A stretch of DNA of 64,000 bases, taken from positions 1 through 64,000 of the forward strand of contig QHWB01000038.1 of NCBI GenBank assembly GCA_003222395.1, in the 5' to 3' direction. This document shows, piece by piece, positions 1 through 8,874 of the stretch (position 1 is the first letter of the stretch; each line of letters starts with the position of its first letter). Under the pieces are notes generated by a model that saw nothing but the letters and a program-made list of their open reading frames with translations, was not told where the DNA came from and made no database searches. The position numbers were made by a program, and so were the translations under genes. The stretch is from Acidobacteriota bacterium (GTDB lineage Bacteria > Acidobacteriota > Vicinamibacteria > Vicinamibacterales > CAVVIG01).

Positions 1-708
1 TCCCAGGATGAACAGGCGCACGGGCACGTGAGCGCGAAGGAGAGCGATCGCTTCAATCAGCAGCGGATAGTTCTTCGCGTCGGCGAGCCGTCCTGCGGCG
101 ACGACCACCGGATGCTTCCACATTTCTTCGAACGGCGGACCGAGCGGCTCGCGCGACGATCGGTCGACGGCGTCGAGGTTGACGGGGTTGTGGACCACCC
201 GAATCCGCTCGCGTGCGACGCCGAACTGCTTGACGAGATCGTCGGCGACTCCGACCGACGAGGTGACGATCGCGTCGGCGAGGCGGTAGCCGAGCCTCGT
301 CACGACGCCGAACGCGCGGCGATGCCACGGATGCCGCCACTGGTAATCGGCGTCGCGGAGAAATCCCGACATGGGCGTCTGCTGATTGAACACGATGCGC
401 GATCCGACGCCGGCCGCCCGCGCCGCCGTCAAAACCGTGAAGTAGCTCAGGAACGACACGACCACGTCCGGACGCTCGGCGCGCAGGTACTTTCGAAGCG
501 CGTTCCAACGCTGCAGCCGCGATCCGTCGCGGCCGGCGTCGAGCGCGATGGTCTGGTCGAGATCGTTCAGATACGGGCCGCGCCGCTCGAACAGATACAT
601 CGAACGATTCCACCGCGAGCCGTCGAGCGCGTTGAGAATCTGCACGGCCGCCCGTTCGGCGCCGCCGCCGTTCAGCGACGGAAGTACGAAGCAGATGCGG
701 GGACGCAT
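1..708 (-). CDS. GT4 glycosyltransferase, 3' end outside window
   Basis: The visible 236 residues are the N-terminal part of a GT-B glycosyltransferase of the GT4 type. They start MRPRICFVLPSLNGGGAERA, with the GGGAE acceptor-side loop, and continue through the N-terminal Rossmann domain to the start of the C-terminal domain (VVVAAGRLADAKNY near residue 214, a typical GT4 linker). The protein should transfer a sugar from a nucleotide donor to a growing polysaccharide at the cytoplasmic membrane face. The ATG at 706-708 lies inside the end of the upstream GT gene (37-base overlap), so the two are probably translationally coupled. Donor and acceptor sugar cannot be told from sequence. The active-site Glu pair of the C-terminal domain is beyond the window edge. 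Confidence 0.88.
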   Translation of the reverse strand, partial: MRPRICFVLPSLNGGGAERAAVQILNALDGSRWNRSMYLFERRGPYLNDLDQTIALDAGRDGSRLQRWNALRKYLRAERPDVVVSFLSYFTVLTAARAAGVGSRIVFNQQTPMSGFLRDADYQWRHPWHRRAFGVVTRLGYRLADAIVTSSVGVADDLVKQFGVARERIRVVHNPVNLDAVDRSSREPLGPPFEEMWKHPVVVAAGRLADAKNYPLLIEAIALLRAHVPVRLFILG

Positions 709-1889
709 GTCTCCACGCCGAGGTGCGCCGACACGTCTGTCATCATCCGCCCGGCCTGGACTTCCAGCGTGTGCGCGCGCGCAGTCGCGTAGCCCGCGGC
801 AATCAGACGCCGGCGCAGGCTGAAATCGACGATCAGCCGCGCGAGGGCATCGGCCAGCGCGTCCGCGGTCGGCGCGTCCACCAGCAGGCCGTTGGTCTCG
901 TGCGTAATCAGACCCGGAATTCCGGCGACACACGTCGCCACGATGGGCGCTCCGCCGGCCATCGCCTCGAGCAGCACGCGCGGCACGCCTTCGCCCGGCA
1001 GCGTCGGCAGCACGAACAGGTCGTATTCGCGATACAGCGGGAGCAGACGCTCGAGCGCCATGGGCCCGACGATGCGAAGCCGTTCTTCCACGCCGAGTGC
1101 CCTCGCTTGACGCTCGACCTCCTGCTGCTCGGCGATGCCCGGCGAACCGACCGCCGGTCCGACGATGTCGAGCGAGACATCGAAGCCGCCGTCGACGAGC
1201 CGGCGGACGACGTCGGGCAGCACGCGAAGTCCCTTGCGCGGATCGATGCGGGAGACGGTGAGGATCCGCTTCCTCGGCGCCGCGCACGTATCGTCTCTCG
1301 TCGCGACATCGCCGGCGCCGATCGTCGTCGTTCGCGTTTCGACGACGACATGTCGGCCCGAGTGCTTGCGCGCGAGCGCCGCGCCGTTCGCGAAGGCCAG
1401 CGACCGATCGGCCATCCACTGCACGTTGCGTTCTTCGAACGCGGTGTACCAATCCCACAGCCGCTTCTTCGCGCCGCGATACGGCACCGTCGGCTGCACG
1501 GCCGCCAGATCGCCGACGATGAGGACGAAGGCGGCGCGGCCGAAAAGACGGGCGCAGGCGAACGCGAAGATGGCAGCGGGCGTCGGGACCCGGCAGTGCA
1601 GCAGGTCGATCTGTTTCGCGAAACGCAGCAGCCGCGGCAGCATCAGCGGCAGGCGCGGGTAGAACTGCAGCGGTCCGTCGAAGTGCGGCAGCGGGACCAG
1701 CGTGACGTTCGGAGCGCGCACCGCCGTCCCTTCGCCGCGCGCCGCGCGCAGCAGCGGAACCGACAACACGATCTCGTCGAAGTACGGCGCGAGCGAGTCG
1801 ACGTAGCGCGCGAACGAGCCCTCGACTTCGCGCAGCGTCCCGTCCGGCGCGCGCCAGAACGGCATGTGATAAACAATTCCTAATTTCAC
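672..1889 (-). CDS. GT4 family glycosyltransferase
   Basis: A 405-aa GT-B glycosyltransferase. Its N-terminal domain begins VKLGIVYHMPFW. The C-terminal half carries SRIDPRKGL near residue 215 and a GT4 donor-site block (EGVPRVLLEAMAGGAPIVA) near 315, with the two glutamates expected for EX7E. Family knowledge says it uses an activated sugar to extend a surface glycan. The sugar is unknown. The start is a GTG whose last two bases form the TGA of the upstream gene (GTGA overlap at 1886-1889), which is strong support for this start. It sits in a chain of four GT or sugar-modifying genes sharing such overlaps. Confidence 0.9.
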   Translation of the reverse strand: MKLGIVYHMPFWRAPDGTLREVEGSFARYVDSLAPYFDEIVLSVPLLRAARGEGTAVRAPNVTLVPLPHFDGPLQFYPRLPLMLPRLLRFAKQIDLLHCRVPTPAAIFAFACARLFGRAAFVLIVGDLAAVQPTVPYRGAKKRLWDWYTAFEERNVQWMADRSLAFANGAALARKHSGRHVVVETRTTTIGAGDVATRDDTCAAPRKRILTVSRIDPRKGLRVLPDVVRRLVDGGFDVSLDIVGPAVGSPGIAEQQEVERQARALGVEERLRIVGPMALERLLPLYREYDLFVLPTLPGEGVPRVLLEAMAGGAPIVATCVAGIPGLITHETNGLLVDAPTADALADALARLIVDFSLRRRLIAAGYATARAHTLEVQAGRMMTDVSAHLGVETCVPASASYFRR

Positions 1890-3010
1890 GCTGCCCGTTC
1901 CGACAAGAGGCGTTCGTAAAGGGCGACGACCGAATCGACGTACTTCGCGACGTTGAAGCGTGGCACGACCGATGCGCGCGCATCGCGTCCGAGCCGTGCG
2001 CGCAGGTCGGCGCTGCCGAACAGGCGCGCCAGCGCACCGCCGAGCGCTGCCGCATCGCCGGGCGGGACGAGAAGACCGGTCCGGCCGTCCTCGACGACTT
2101 CGGGGATGCCGGCGACGCGCGTCGCCACGACCGGGCGCGACGCGCCCATCGCCAGCACCAGCGACAGCGGCAGGCCTTCCCACAGCGACGGCATCACGAA
2201 CACGTCCATCGCCCCGAGCAGGTTGCCGAGATCGCGGCGCGGGCCGACGAAATGCACGCGCGAACCGATCCCGAGCGCGCCCGCAAGGCGCGCGAGCGGC
2301 TCGCCGAGCTCGCCTCCACCGACGACGATGAGGCGGACGGCGGAGAGCTCGGGAGTGTTCGCAAGAGCCTCGAACAGGAACCGATGCCCCTTCTGTTCGG
2401 TCAACCGCGCGATGACGCCGGCGGTCGGCGCATCGGCGGCAATCCCCAGCGACGCTCGCACCTCCGCCGGTGAAACCGTCGGCTCCGCTTGTGCGAAGTC
2501 GACGGCGTTGTAGATGACGTCGACCTTGGACGAAGCGGCGTGCACCTGTTTCAGGTAGTACTCGCGCACCGATTCGGCCGACGCGATCACGCGGTCGGTG
2601 CCGGCCAAGAGCAGCCGCTCGGCGAGCGCATGATGACGCTTCTTCCGCTCGTAGATGTTCACTTCGGTGCCGATGATGATCGGTACGTGAGCGAGGATCG
2701 CCGCCAGGCGTCCGTAGAGGCTGGCCGTCAGCAGAAACGTGTGGACGATGTGCGGCTGCGTACGGCGCAGATACTCGCGGATGGCGCCGACGTCCCATGG
2801 CCGACGCACGCCCGGGTTGAGTCCCAGCACGTCGACCGGCGTCCCGGTCTTGCGAATCTCGTCGCCGATGGGACCTGCGTCATGAATGCAGCAGACGCAC
2901 GCGTCGAAGCGCCGCGGCAGGTGTCGTACGAGATTGAGCACCATTTCCTCGGCGCCGCCGATCATGAACGTGTGCGCCAGATAGACCACGCGCGTGCGCT
3001 TCATGCTCAC
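1886..3010 (-). CDS. GT4 family glycosyltransferase
   Basis: A 374-aa GT4 protein. Its N-terminus (VVYLAHTFMIGGAEEMVLNL) has the GGAE loop. The C-terminal domain has ARLTEQKGH near residue 200 and LWEGLPLSLVLAMGASRPVV with the EX7 spacing near 282, although the second Glu of EX7E is replaced by Ala (VLAMGAS). That substitution is unusual and may affect donor binding. The start is GTG at 3010, forming a GTGA overlap with the stop of the upstream epimerase; an ATG at 3004 would give MKRTRVVYL and is an alternative. Role: probably one step in assembly of the polysaccharide repeat unit. Donor unknown. Confidence 0.88.
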   Translation of the reverse strand: MSMKRTRVVYLAHTFMIGGAEEMVLNLVRHLPRRFDACVCCIHDAGPIGDEIRKTGTPVDVLGLNPGVRRPWDVGAIREYLRRTQPHIVHTFLLTASLYGRLAAILAHVPIIIGTEVNIYERKKRHHALAERLLLAGTDRVIASAESVREYYLKQVHAASSKVDVIYNAVDFAQAEPTVSPAEVRASLGIAADAPTAGVIARLTEQKGHRFLFEALANTPELSAVRLIVVGGGELGEPLARLAGALGIGSRVHFVGPRRDLGNLLGAMDVFVMPSLWEGLPLSLVLAMGASRPVVATRVAGIPEVVEDGRTGLLVPPGDAAALGGALARLFGSADLRARLGRDARASVVPRFNVAKYVDSVVALYERLLSERAA

Positions 3011-3975
3011 GCGACGTGGGCCCGGTAATACGCGACCGTGCGCCGGAGTCCGTCCGCGAGCGGCACGCGCGGCCGCCAGCCGAGTTCCCGCTGCAGCCGA
3101 TCGATGTTCGCGACGAAATCGCCGGTTTCGATCTTCCGGGCGAGCGGCGGCCAGTCGACGAGCTCGACGCGTCCGCTGCCGGCCATCGCCGTGATGGCGC
3201 GCGCCATGTCGACGAGCGGCGTCCCGATGCCGCTGCCGACGTTGAAGACGGGTCCTTCCTTCGCCGCCGCTTCGCCGACACAGAGGACGGCTTCGACCGC
3301 ATCATCTATATATATGTAGTCGCGGCGCTGTCCCCCGTCGCCGTAAATCCTCAGGACTTCACCCGCTAACGCGAGGTGAATCAACCGGTTGACGACGCCG
3401 TAGGCCGTTCGGCCCGGCGGCTGGCCCGGTCCGTAGGGATTGGTCAGTCGGGCGACGGCGAACGCAAGGCCGTAGACCCTCCCGTACACCCGCAGGTATT
3501 GCTCGACGGCTGCTTTGTGAACGGCGTGGATGCAGAGCGGATCCGGAACGCGCTCTTCGCCAACCGCACCGGCGCCGCCGCTGCCGTACACGAGCCGCGA
3601 GCTGACGAACACCAGCCTCGCTTCGGGCACCCGCTCGCGCAGCGCCTCGAGCAGCACGAGGTTGCCGCGGCAGTTGATATCGAGATCCGTCCACGGATCC
3701 TCCATGCTCTGCACGGCGCCGGACTGCGCGGCAAGATTGAAGACCACCTGCTGATCGCGAACCGCCGCGCCGATCGCCGCCGCGTCGCGCAGGTCGGCCT
3801 CGATCACACGAACGCCTGCCGCCGACAGAGCCGACACCGCATCGCGATGCGCGCCGACCGACCGCGTAACGACGGTGACCTGCGCGCGCAGGTCGCGCAG
3901 TCGATCGACGACGCCCGTGCCGATGAACCCCAATCCGCCGATGACCAGCGCGCGCCGATCCTGGTAAGAGGTCAT
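3007..3975 (-). CDS. NAD-dependent epimerase/dehydratase (extended SDR)
   Basis: A 322-aa extended short-chain dehydrogenase with the Rossmann motif GGLGFIGTG near residue 12 and a late RDYIYIDD segment typical of nucleotide-sugar epimerases and dehydratases. It probably acts on a UDP-, GDP- or dTDP-sugar that feeds the neighbouring glycosyltransferases. The catalytic YxxxK motif is altered: where most family members have SPYGxSK, this protein reads CIHAVHK (near residues 150-156), so the Tyr position is His while Lys is kept. The codon there is CAC on the minus strand. The start ATG overlaps the upstream methyltransferase stop (ATGA). Exact substrate unknown; activity may differ from classical epimerases. 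Confidence 0.87.
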   Translation of the reverse strand: MTSYQDRRALVIGGLGFIGTGVVDRLRDLRAQVTVVTRSVGAHRDAVSALSAAGVRVIEADLRDAAAIGAAVRDQQVVFNLAAQSGAVQSMEDPWTDLDINCRGNLVLLEALRERVPEARLVFVSSRLVYGSGGAGAVGEERVPDPLCIHAVHKAAVEQYLRVYGRVYGLAFAVARLTNPYGPGQPPGRTAYGVVNRLIHLALAGEVLRIYGDGGQRRDYIYIDDAVEAVLCVGEAAAKEGPVFNVGSGIGTPLVDMARAITAMAGSGRVELVDWPPLARKIETGDFVANIDRLQRELGWRPRVPLADGLRRTVAYYRAHVA

Positions 3976-4664
3976 GCCCCTCTGCGCGCGACGCACCAGC
4001 AGTGCAGATGCGCCTCCGATTCGAACCGGAACAGCGAGTCGATCACGAACCGCGGCTCGAGGAGCTCGCGCACGCGCCGCTCGTCGGCATAGCGACCGCG
4101 CGCCAGCAGGCGATCGCGCAGCGGCTGCGCCAGCGGCGACGGCGTTATCGGGGCGATGGCGCGGCCGAGCGTGCGCTTCAACGTGAGCGGAATCGACGGC
4201 GAGTCGGGATGCACGGTCGTGAACGCGAACTGGCCGCCCGGCTTCAGCCAGCGCGCCACGCGGGCGACAATCGACTCGTCGAGCGGCGCGTGCTCCGCGA
4301 GAACGCCAATCGAATACACGAGATCGAAGCGCCCTTCGTCCACGGGGTACGAAGCGATGTCGCCCTCGATGAGCGTCACCATCCGCGCCGTAATCAACTC
4401 CGCATTGTGCGGGCGGCGTGCTTCGGCGAGCATCGCCGGCGAGGCGTCGATGCCGACCAGGTTGCGGACGCCCGTCAGCGCCCAGAAGTACCGGCCGGTG
4501 CCGCAACCGAGATCGAGGACGTCGATCGGCGGCGTCATCGCCGCGCACAACTGGTGCAGCCACCCGGCGAAGCGCCGGCACGGCTCGCTCGATTCGAACT
4601 CGTCGTCGTGGGCGCGGTAGCGGCGCGCGTAGGCCGGGTCGTAAATGGTCGACGCGCTGCTCAC
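3972..4664 (-). CDS. Class I SAM-dependent methyltransferase
   Basis: A 230-aa methyltransferase with the SAM-binding glycine motif VLDLGCGTGRY near residue 50, an acidic end of beta-2 (GIDAS), and a post-motif I region FDLVYSIGVLAEH. Such enzymes in polysaccharide loci usually O- or N-methylate a sugar, but target prediction is not possible here. The start is a GTG at 4662-4664 forming GTGA with the stop of the upstream deacetylase-like gene. An AGGAG sequence about 12 bases upstream, inside that gene, can serve as ribosome binding site. It is the middle member of a tightly overlapped series (deacetylase-like, methyltransferase, epimerase). Confidence 0.85.
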   Translation of the reverse strand: MSSASTIYDPAYARRYRAHDDEFESSEPCRRFAGWLHQLCAAMTPPIDVLDLGCGTGRYFWALTGVRNLVGIDASPAMLAEARRPHNAELITARMVTLIEGDIASYPVDEGRFDLVYSIGVLAEHAPLDESIVARVARWLKPGGQFAFTTVHPDSPSIPLTLKRTLGRAIAPITPSPLAQPLRDRLLARGRYADERRVRELLEPRFVIDSLFRFESEAHLHCWCVARRGA

Positions 4665-5476
4665 GATGCGAACAGCTCCTCTGCCGCGACGAACCGGACA
4701 TCGTTGCAGGCCGCGGCGTGATCGATGAATTGCAGCAGGACGGCCTTCATCGCATCGGTGATTTCCCAGTAATGCGTCGCCAGGCAGAAGTGTCCGCCGG
4801 CTCGCCGCGCCTCTTCGAAGCCGGCGACGAGCTCGCCGGACGTCGTGCCCGGAACCAGGCTGTGGCAGCCGAACTCGGCGTGGCCGCTGTATCGCAGCAC
4901 GTGCGGGTAGACGAGGCGATCGGTTTTCGTGCGGCCGGTCGCGCGGCGAAATCGACGGACGCGCCACCAGTTGCCGAGCGTCGTGCGGTCCCACGATCGC
5001 ATCGACGGACGAAACGACAGGAACGAGCCGAGAATGTTCAGGCCGGCGCGGGCGACCGCCGCCAGACCGCGCTTCGACAGCGCGTTGTGCGGCGGCACGA
5101 AAACGCTGATGCTCGTGCCGAGCGCCGCGTTCAGGTACGCCAGCCCCTCGCCGACGCGACGCTCCGGATCCGGCGCCGCCTGAAACTCGTATCCGTCGCG
5201 GAAATCCTCGTGCGTGTAACCGTGCAGCGCCACGGTGGCGCGCCGCGAAGCAAGCCACTCCTTCAGCGCGGCGATCAGCTCGGGATTCCGATCGAGGGGG
5301 AACATCTCGTGCGAGCGCCAGTGCTCGCGGGGAATGCCGGCGCGTTCGTAGCCGATTGCGAACGGCACGGTGGCGAGGCAGACCGGCACCCGATCCCAGA
5401 CGTCGTGATAGACACGGACGAGCGATTCCGGCGGGGTGAAGTAGCAGGCGTCGTCGTCACGAATGGCGACTTTCAT
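4661..5476 (-). CDS. Polysaccharide deacetylase-like protein (DUF2334 type)
   Basis: A 271-aa protein resembling the NodB/DUF2334 carbohydrate esterase fold. Visible landmarks are an early acidic cluster IRDDDACYF (residues about 5-13), a central ALHGYTHEDF (candidate metal-binding His residues, near 100), VPPHNA further on, and a late CLATHYWE. Family members hydrolyse acyl groups from sugars with a divalent metal. There is no signal peptide, so if active it would act in the cytoplasm on a sugar precursor or lipid-linked glycan. It overlaps its neighbours by ATGA and GTGA. The catalytic triad was read from motifs only, not aligned, so substrate and activity remain open. Confidence 0.75.
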   Translation of the reverse strand: MKVAIRDDDACYFTPPESLVRVYHDVWDRVPVCLATVPFAIGYERAGIPREHWRSHEMFPLDRNPELIAALKEWLASRRATVALHGYTHEDFRDGYEFQAAPDPERRVGEGLAYLNAALGTSISVFVPPHNALSKRGLAAVARAGLNILGSFLSFRPSMRSWDRTTLGNWWRVRRFRRATGRTKTDRLVYPHVLRYSGHAEFGCHSLVPGTTSGELVAGFEEARRAGGHFCLATHYWEITDAMKAVLLQFIDHAAACNDVRFVAAEELFAS

Positions 5477-6633
5477 GCCGACGCGCGCGCGGTGCCGTCC
5501 CGCCGCGCCTCGATGACGCGGTGGTACACGTCGAGCAGCCGCACCGCGCTCGCGCGCCACGAGAACTCGGTCAGCGTGCGCTGGCGGCTGCGCGTGCCCG
5601 CCGCACACGCCGCTTCCCTCGACGCGAGATACCTTTCCAGCGCCGACGCGAACCGGACGGCGTTGTCGCGCTCGACCACGGCGCCGCCGATCCCGTCGAC
5701 CACGAACTCGCGAACGCCGCCGACGTCGGTCGTCACGACCGGCAGGCCGCACGCCATCGCCTCGAGGATGACGTTGGGCGAGTTGTCGAACGCCGACGAC
5801 AACGCGAACACGTCGGCGCTGCGATAGAACGACGGCATGTCGCGATGCGGCACGGCGCCGGTGAACGTCACCGCGTCGGCGACGTCGAGCGTCGTCGCGT
5901 ACGCGTGCAGCGCGGTCGCTTCCGGGCCATCGCCGACGATCACCAGATGCGCCGCGCCGATGCGGCGGCGCACCAGCGCGAACGCATCGAGCAGCAGCGT
6001 GAGGTTCTTGATCGGCACCAGCCGGGCAACCGCGAGCACGACGCATCTGTCGTGGAGCCGCAGCGCGGATCGCAGCGACGGCCCGCCCGGCTGGAACAGT
6101 TCGGTGTCAACGCCCTTGGGCACGCGGTCGATCGCACGGCCCAGCCGCTGCGGCAGATGTTCCGCCGCCCATCCGTCGGCGACCAGCGCGTCGGCGAGGC
6201 GGAGGTCGGCCGTGTAGCGAACGTTGGGCTCGCCGGGCAGATTGATGACGACGGGAATATCCTCCGTGCGCAGCCGCGCGGCCTGGTGCAGCGCATGCGC
6301 ATGGACGACGTCGGGCTTTCGATCGGAGGCTGCGATGCGCCGCCACGCAGCGCGGCAGAACCATTCCTCGTCGACGTGCAGCGCGGTCATCGTCAGCCGG
6401 CCGAAGCCGCGGCGGTTCTGGAAGCGGTACACGAAGTCGCGCGCATACGGCGATCGCAGCACGGTCGCGTTCACGCCCTCGAGGGGGTACCGCGACTGCC
6501 CGAGCAGCGGGGCGCCGGTGACGATGTCGACGTCGATGCCGAGCCCGCCGAGCTCGTGCGCCCAGGCGAGATGCCGCGTTTCGCCGCCGCCCCGCATCAT
6601 CGCGAGGCACCGCACGAGCATCGTCACGCGCAT
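5473..6633 (-). CDS. GT4 family glycosyltransferase
   Basis: A 386-aa GT4 enzyme with an N-terminal loop MMRGGGETRHLAWAHEL. Its C-terminal domain includes VARLVPIKNLTLLLDAF near residue 205 and SAFDNSPNVILEAMACGLPV near 290. The EX7E first Glu is replaced by Asp or Ser in this stretch; the second Glu (LEAM) is kept. The ATG at 6631-6633 overlaps the asparagine synthase stop by 10 bases; an in-frame ATG at 6621 is a shorter alternative. Likely job: sugar transfer during repeat-unit assembly. The preceding asparagine synthase suggests that amidation may accompany this step. Confidence 0.88.
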   Translation of the reverse strand: MRVTMLVRCLAMMRGGGETRHLAWAHELGGLGIDVDIVTGAPLLGQSRYPLEGVNATVLRSPYARDFVYRFQNRRGFGRLTMTALHVDEEWFCRAAWRRIAASDRKPDVVHAHALHQAARLRTEDIPVVINLPGEPNVRYTADLRLADALVADGWAAEHLPQRLGRAIDRVPKGVDTELFQPGGPSLRSALRLHDRCVVLAVARLVPIKNLTLLLDAFALVRRRIGAAHLVIVGDGPEATALHAYATTLDVADAVTFTGAVPHRDMPSFYRSADVFALSSAFDNSPNVILEAMACGLPVVTTDVGGVREFVVDGIGGAVVERDNAVRFASALERYLASREAACAAGTRSRQRTLTEFSWRASAVRLLDVYHRVIEARRDGTARASA

Positions 6634-8510
6634 CGCTGAACGGGCGTTCGCACGGGATCGATGTGGGCGCGGGCCCACAGCTCGAGGCACACGAGCGCCC
6701 AGATGCGTTTGGCGTGATCGCGCGCGCCGCTCTCGTGCTGCCGGAGCAGCACCGCCACCTGCGACGGCCGCGTCCACCCGCGCTGACGCGTCCGCGGATC
6801 GGACAGGATGTCCCTCGCCCAGCCGATCATCTGTTCGTGGAACCACCGGCGCAGCGGGACGCCGAAGCCGCGCTTCGGCCGCTCGAGCACCGCGGGCGGC
6901 ACCCATGGACGGATGACTTCTCTGAACAGCCGCTTCGTCGTCGTCGCGTCGCCGTGCCGCGCCGACGTCTGCCTGGCCGCCAGCTCGATCACCTTGTGAT
7001 CGAGGAGCGGGCAGCGCGCCTCGAGCGAATGCGCCATCGTGGCGCGATCGACTTTCACGAGGATGTCGTCCGGAAGATAGTGCTGCTGGTCCCAGCGCTG
7101 CAGGCGCGAGAGGAGCGTGCCGCGCGCCGCGCGAATCGCCGCAACGGCGCATCGTTCGGGCCGCGCGGCCGCCGCGCGGAGCACATCCGGGTCGACGACC
7201 GTTTCGAGCAGGTACTCGGGAAACACCGTCCGGCGCCACACGAACCACGCCTCCGGGCCGAGCGCCAGCGTGGACAACCGGCCTTTGCCGCGCGCGTGCG
7301 TCGAGACGAAGCGAGCGCCGGCGCCGATCGCGCTCCTCAACGCATCGACCGGCGCGGATCCGATGCGCGCCAGCGCGTCGGCGTACGGTGTGTAGCCGGC
7401 GAACAGCTCGTCGCCGCCGTCGCCGGTCAGGCAGACGGTGACGTGTTTCCGTGCGAGCGCGGCAACGTGGAACGTGGGGATGGCTGATGCGTCCGCAAAC
7501 GGCTCGTCGTAATGGACGGCGAGCGTCTCGGCGACGCGGATGCAGTCAGGCGTCACGACCTGCTCGTGATGATCGGCCCGGAACGCCGCCGCGGTCGCGC
7601 GCGCATCGTCGAGCTCGTCGTAGGCGGGATCGCCGAACCCGATCGTGAACGTCTGTACCGGTCGCGGCGAATGCTTCGCCATCAGCGCGAGAACGGCGGC
7701 CGAGTCGACGCCGCCGCTCAGGAACGCGCCGAGCGGGACGTCGGATCGCAGCCGGATGCGAACGGCCTCGCTCAGCTCGGCGCGGAGCTGCTCAATCGCC
7801 TCGCTTTCCGGCAATGCGTCGCATTCGGCGGCCTGCGGCCATTGCCAGAACGCTTCGAGCCGCGACGCCGCGTCCGCGGCGTCGACGACGAGCGCCGAGC
7901 CGGGCGGCACGCGCCGCATGCCCTCGAAGACGGCGGTCTCGCCGGCTACGTAGCCGAAGGTGAAAAAGCTGAGCAGCGCGTCGGCGCTCACCGCGGGCGA
8001 ACCACCGATGGCATCGAGGATGGCTTTCGTTTCGGACGCGAAGATCAACTCGCCGTTCTGCCGCAGGTAATACAACGGCTTCTTGCCGGCGCGATCGCGC
8101 GCGAGCACGAGCCGCCGCCGCGGCGCATCCCAGATGGCGATCGCGAACATCCCGCGCATGCGGCTGAAGCCATCGATGCCTTCGGCGGCGTACAGGTGCG
8201 CGATCACTTCGGTGTCGCACGCGGTCGTGAAGCGGCGTCCGGCGCGCCGCAGCTCGTCGCGCAGCTCGACGTAGTTGTAGATCTCGCCGTTCTGCACCAC
8301 CGTGATGGCGCCGCCGTCGATCGAGATCGGCTGATGCCCGCCGGCGACGTCGATGATGCTCAGCCGCGCGGCCGCGAGTGCCGCCGGTGGATCGACAAAT
8401 GTGCCGCAATCGTCGGGGCCGCGGTGGCGCAGCGTGGCGATCATCCGCTCGAGACGGTCGCCGTCGGGCGAACAGCCGTCGAACGATACGAATCCAGCAA
8501 TCCCACACAT
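6624..8510 (-). CDS. asnB: Asparagine synthase (glutamine-hydrolysing)
   Basis: A 628-aa AsnB-type enzyme. Cys2 follows the start Met directly (MCGIAGF), which is the glutaminase nucleophile and fixes the start at 8510. The N-terminal Ntn domain has RLSIIDVAGGHQP and NGEIYNY. The C-terminal synthetase domain has the pyrophosphate loop SGGVDS and GDGGDELFAGY, and a late KVDRATMAHSLEAR. AsnB paralogues in glycan loci (WbpS-like) can amidate uronic acids in place of aspartate; that is an inference from context. The open frame continues eight codons upstream into repeat DNA, but that extension would block the Cys nucleophile and is rejected. It is the last gene before a 657-bp gene-free, repeat-rich stretch. 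Confidence 0.93.
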   Translation of the reverse strand: MCGIAGFVSFDGCSPDGDRLERMIATLRHRGPDDCGTFVDPPAALAAARLSIIDVAGGHQPISIDGGAITVVQNGEIYNYVELRDELRRAGRRFTTACDTEVIAHLYAAEGIDGFSRMRGMFAIAIWDAPRRRLVLARDRAGKKPLYYLRQNGELIFASETKAILDAIGGSPAVSADALLSFFTFGYVAGETAVFEGMRRVPPGSALVVDAADAASRLEAFWQWPQAAECDALPESEAIEQLRAELSEAVRIRLRSDVPLGAFLSGGVDSAAVLALMAKHSPRPVQTFTIGFGDPAYDELDDARATAAAFRADHHEQVVTPDCIRVAETLAVHYDEPFADASAIPTFHVAALARKHVTVCLTGDGGDELFAGYTPYADALARIGSAPVDALRSAIGAGARFVSTHARGKGRLSTLALGPEAWFVWRRTVFPEYLLETVVDPDVLRAAAARPERCAVAAIRAARGTLLSRLQRWDQQHYLPDDILVKVDRATMAHSLEARCPLLDHKVIELAARQTSARHGDATTTKRLFREVIRPWVPPAVLERPKRGFGVPLRRWFHEQMIGWARDILSDPRTRQRGWTRPSQVAVLLRQHESGARDHAKRIWALVCLELWARAHIDPVRTPVQRCA

Positions 8511-8540
8511 TTTCTTATTCGCGTGGGGCCCCACCCCGAC

Positions 8541-8586
8541 GCGCTGACGCCCTCGCGCCGTCGCGCTCGGGCGTATCTAGAACAGA
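8541..8586 (+). repeat. 46-bp direct repeat, copy 1
   Basis: This stretch starts GCGCTGACGCCCTCGCGCCG and ends TATCTAGAACAGA. It is repeated without change at 8759-8804, 218 bp downstream. Both copies are accompanied by GGGGCCCCAC-like boxes. It is noncoding and lies upstream of asnB on the minus strand. Confidence 0.9.
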
Positions 8587-8758
8587 ACGTCGCCACGGAG
8601 CCCCACCCCCGCTCGCTCTCACTCGGCGGCCCGGCTTCGCCGGGCTTCCCTCCGGCGCCTGTATGCTCGTGGGGCTCCACGGCATTTCGCAATGCTCGCG
8701 GGGCCCCACCCCCGCTCGCCTCGCTCGCGCGTTCGCGCTCGCTCGAGCCGCAGGCGCT

Positions 8759-8804
8759 GCGCTGACGCCCTCGCGCCGTCGCGCTCGGGCGTATCTAGAA
8801 CAGA
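8759..8804 (+). repeat. 46-bp direct repeat, copy 2
   Basis: Identical to 8541-8586 over 46 bases by eye. The repeat pair could arise from duplication of a roughly 218-bp unit, since GGGGCCCCAC boxes recur between them. It is likely part of a dispersed family in this genome; a GGGGTCCCGCGAG relative is visible near 58520. Confidence 0.88.
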
Positions 8805-8874
8805 GCCTCACAGCGCCACGTCGGCGAGAGTCTCGACTACGGAGATTCGACGTACGCCAACACAGTGTCAAACG

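Noticed and set aside
8511-8534. Eight-residue N-terminal extension of AsnB (MGPHANKK)
   Set aside because: It would bury the Cys2 nucleophile, which must become the N-terminus. The DNA there is repeat sequence.
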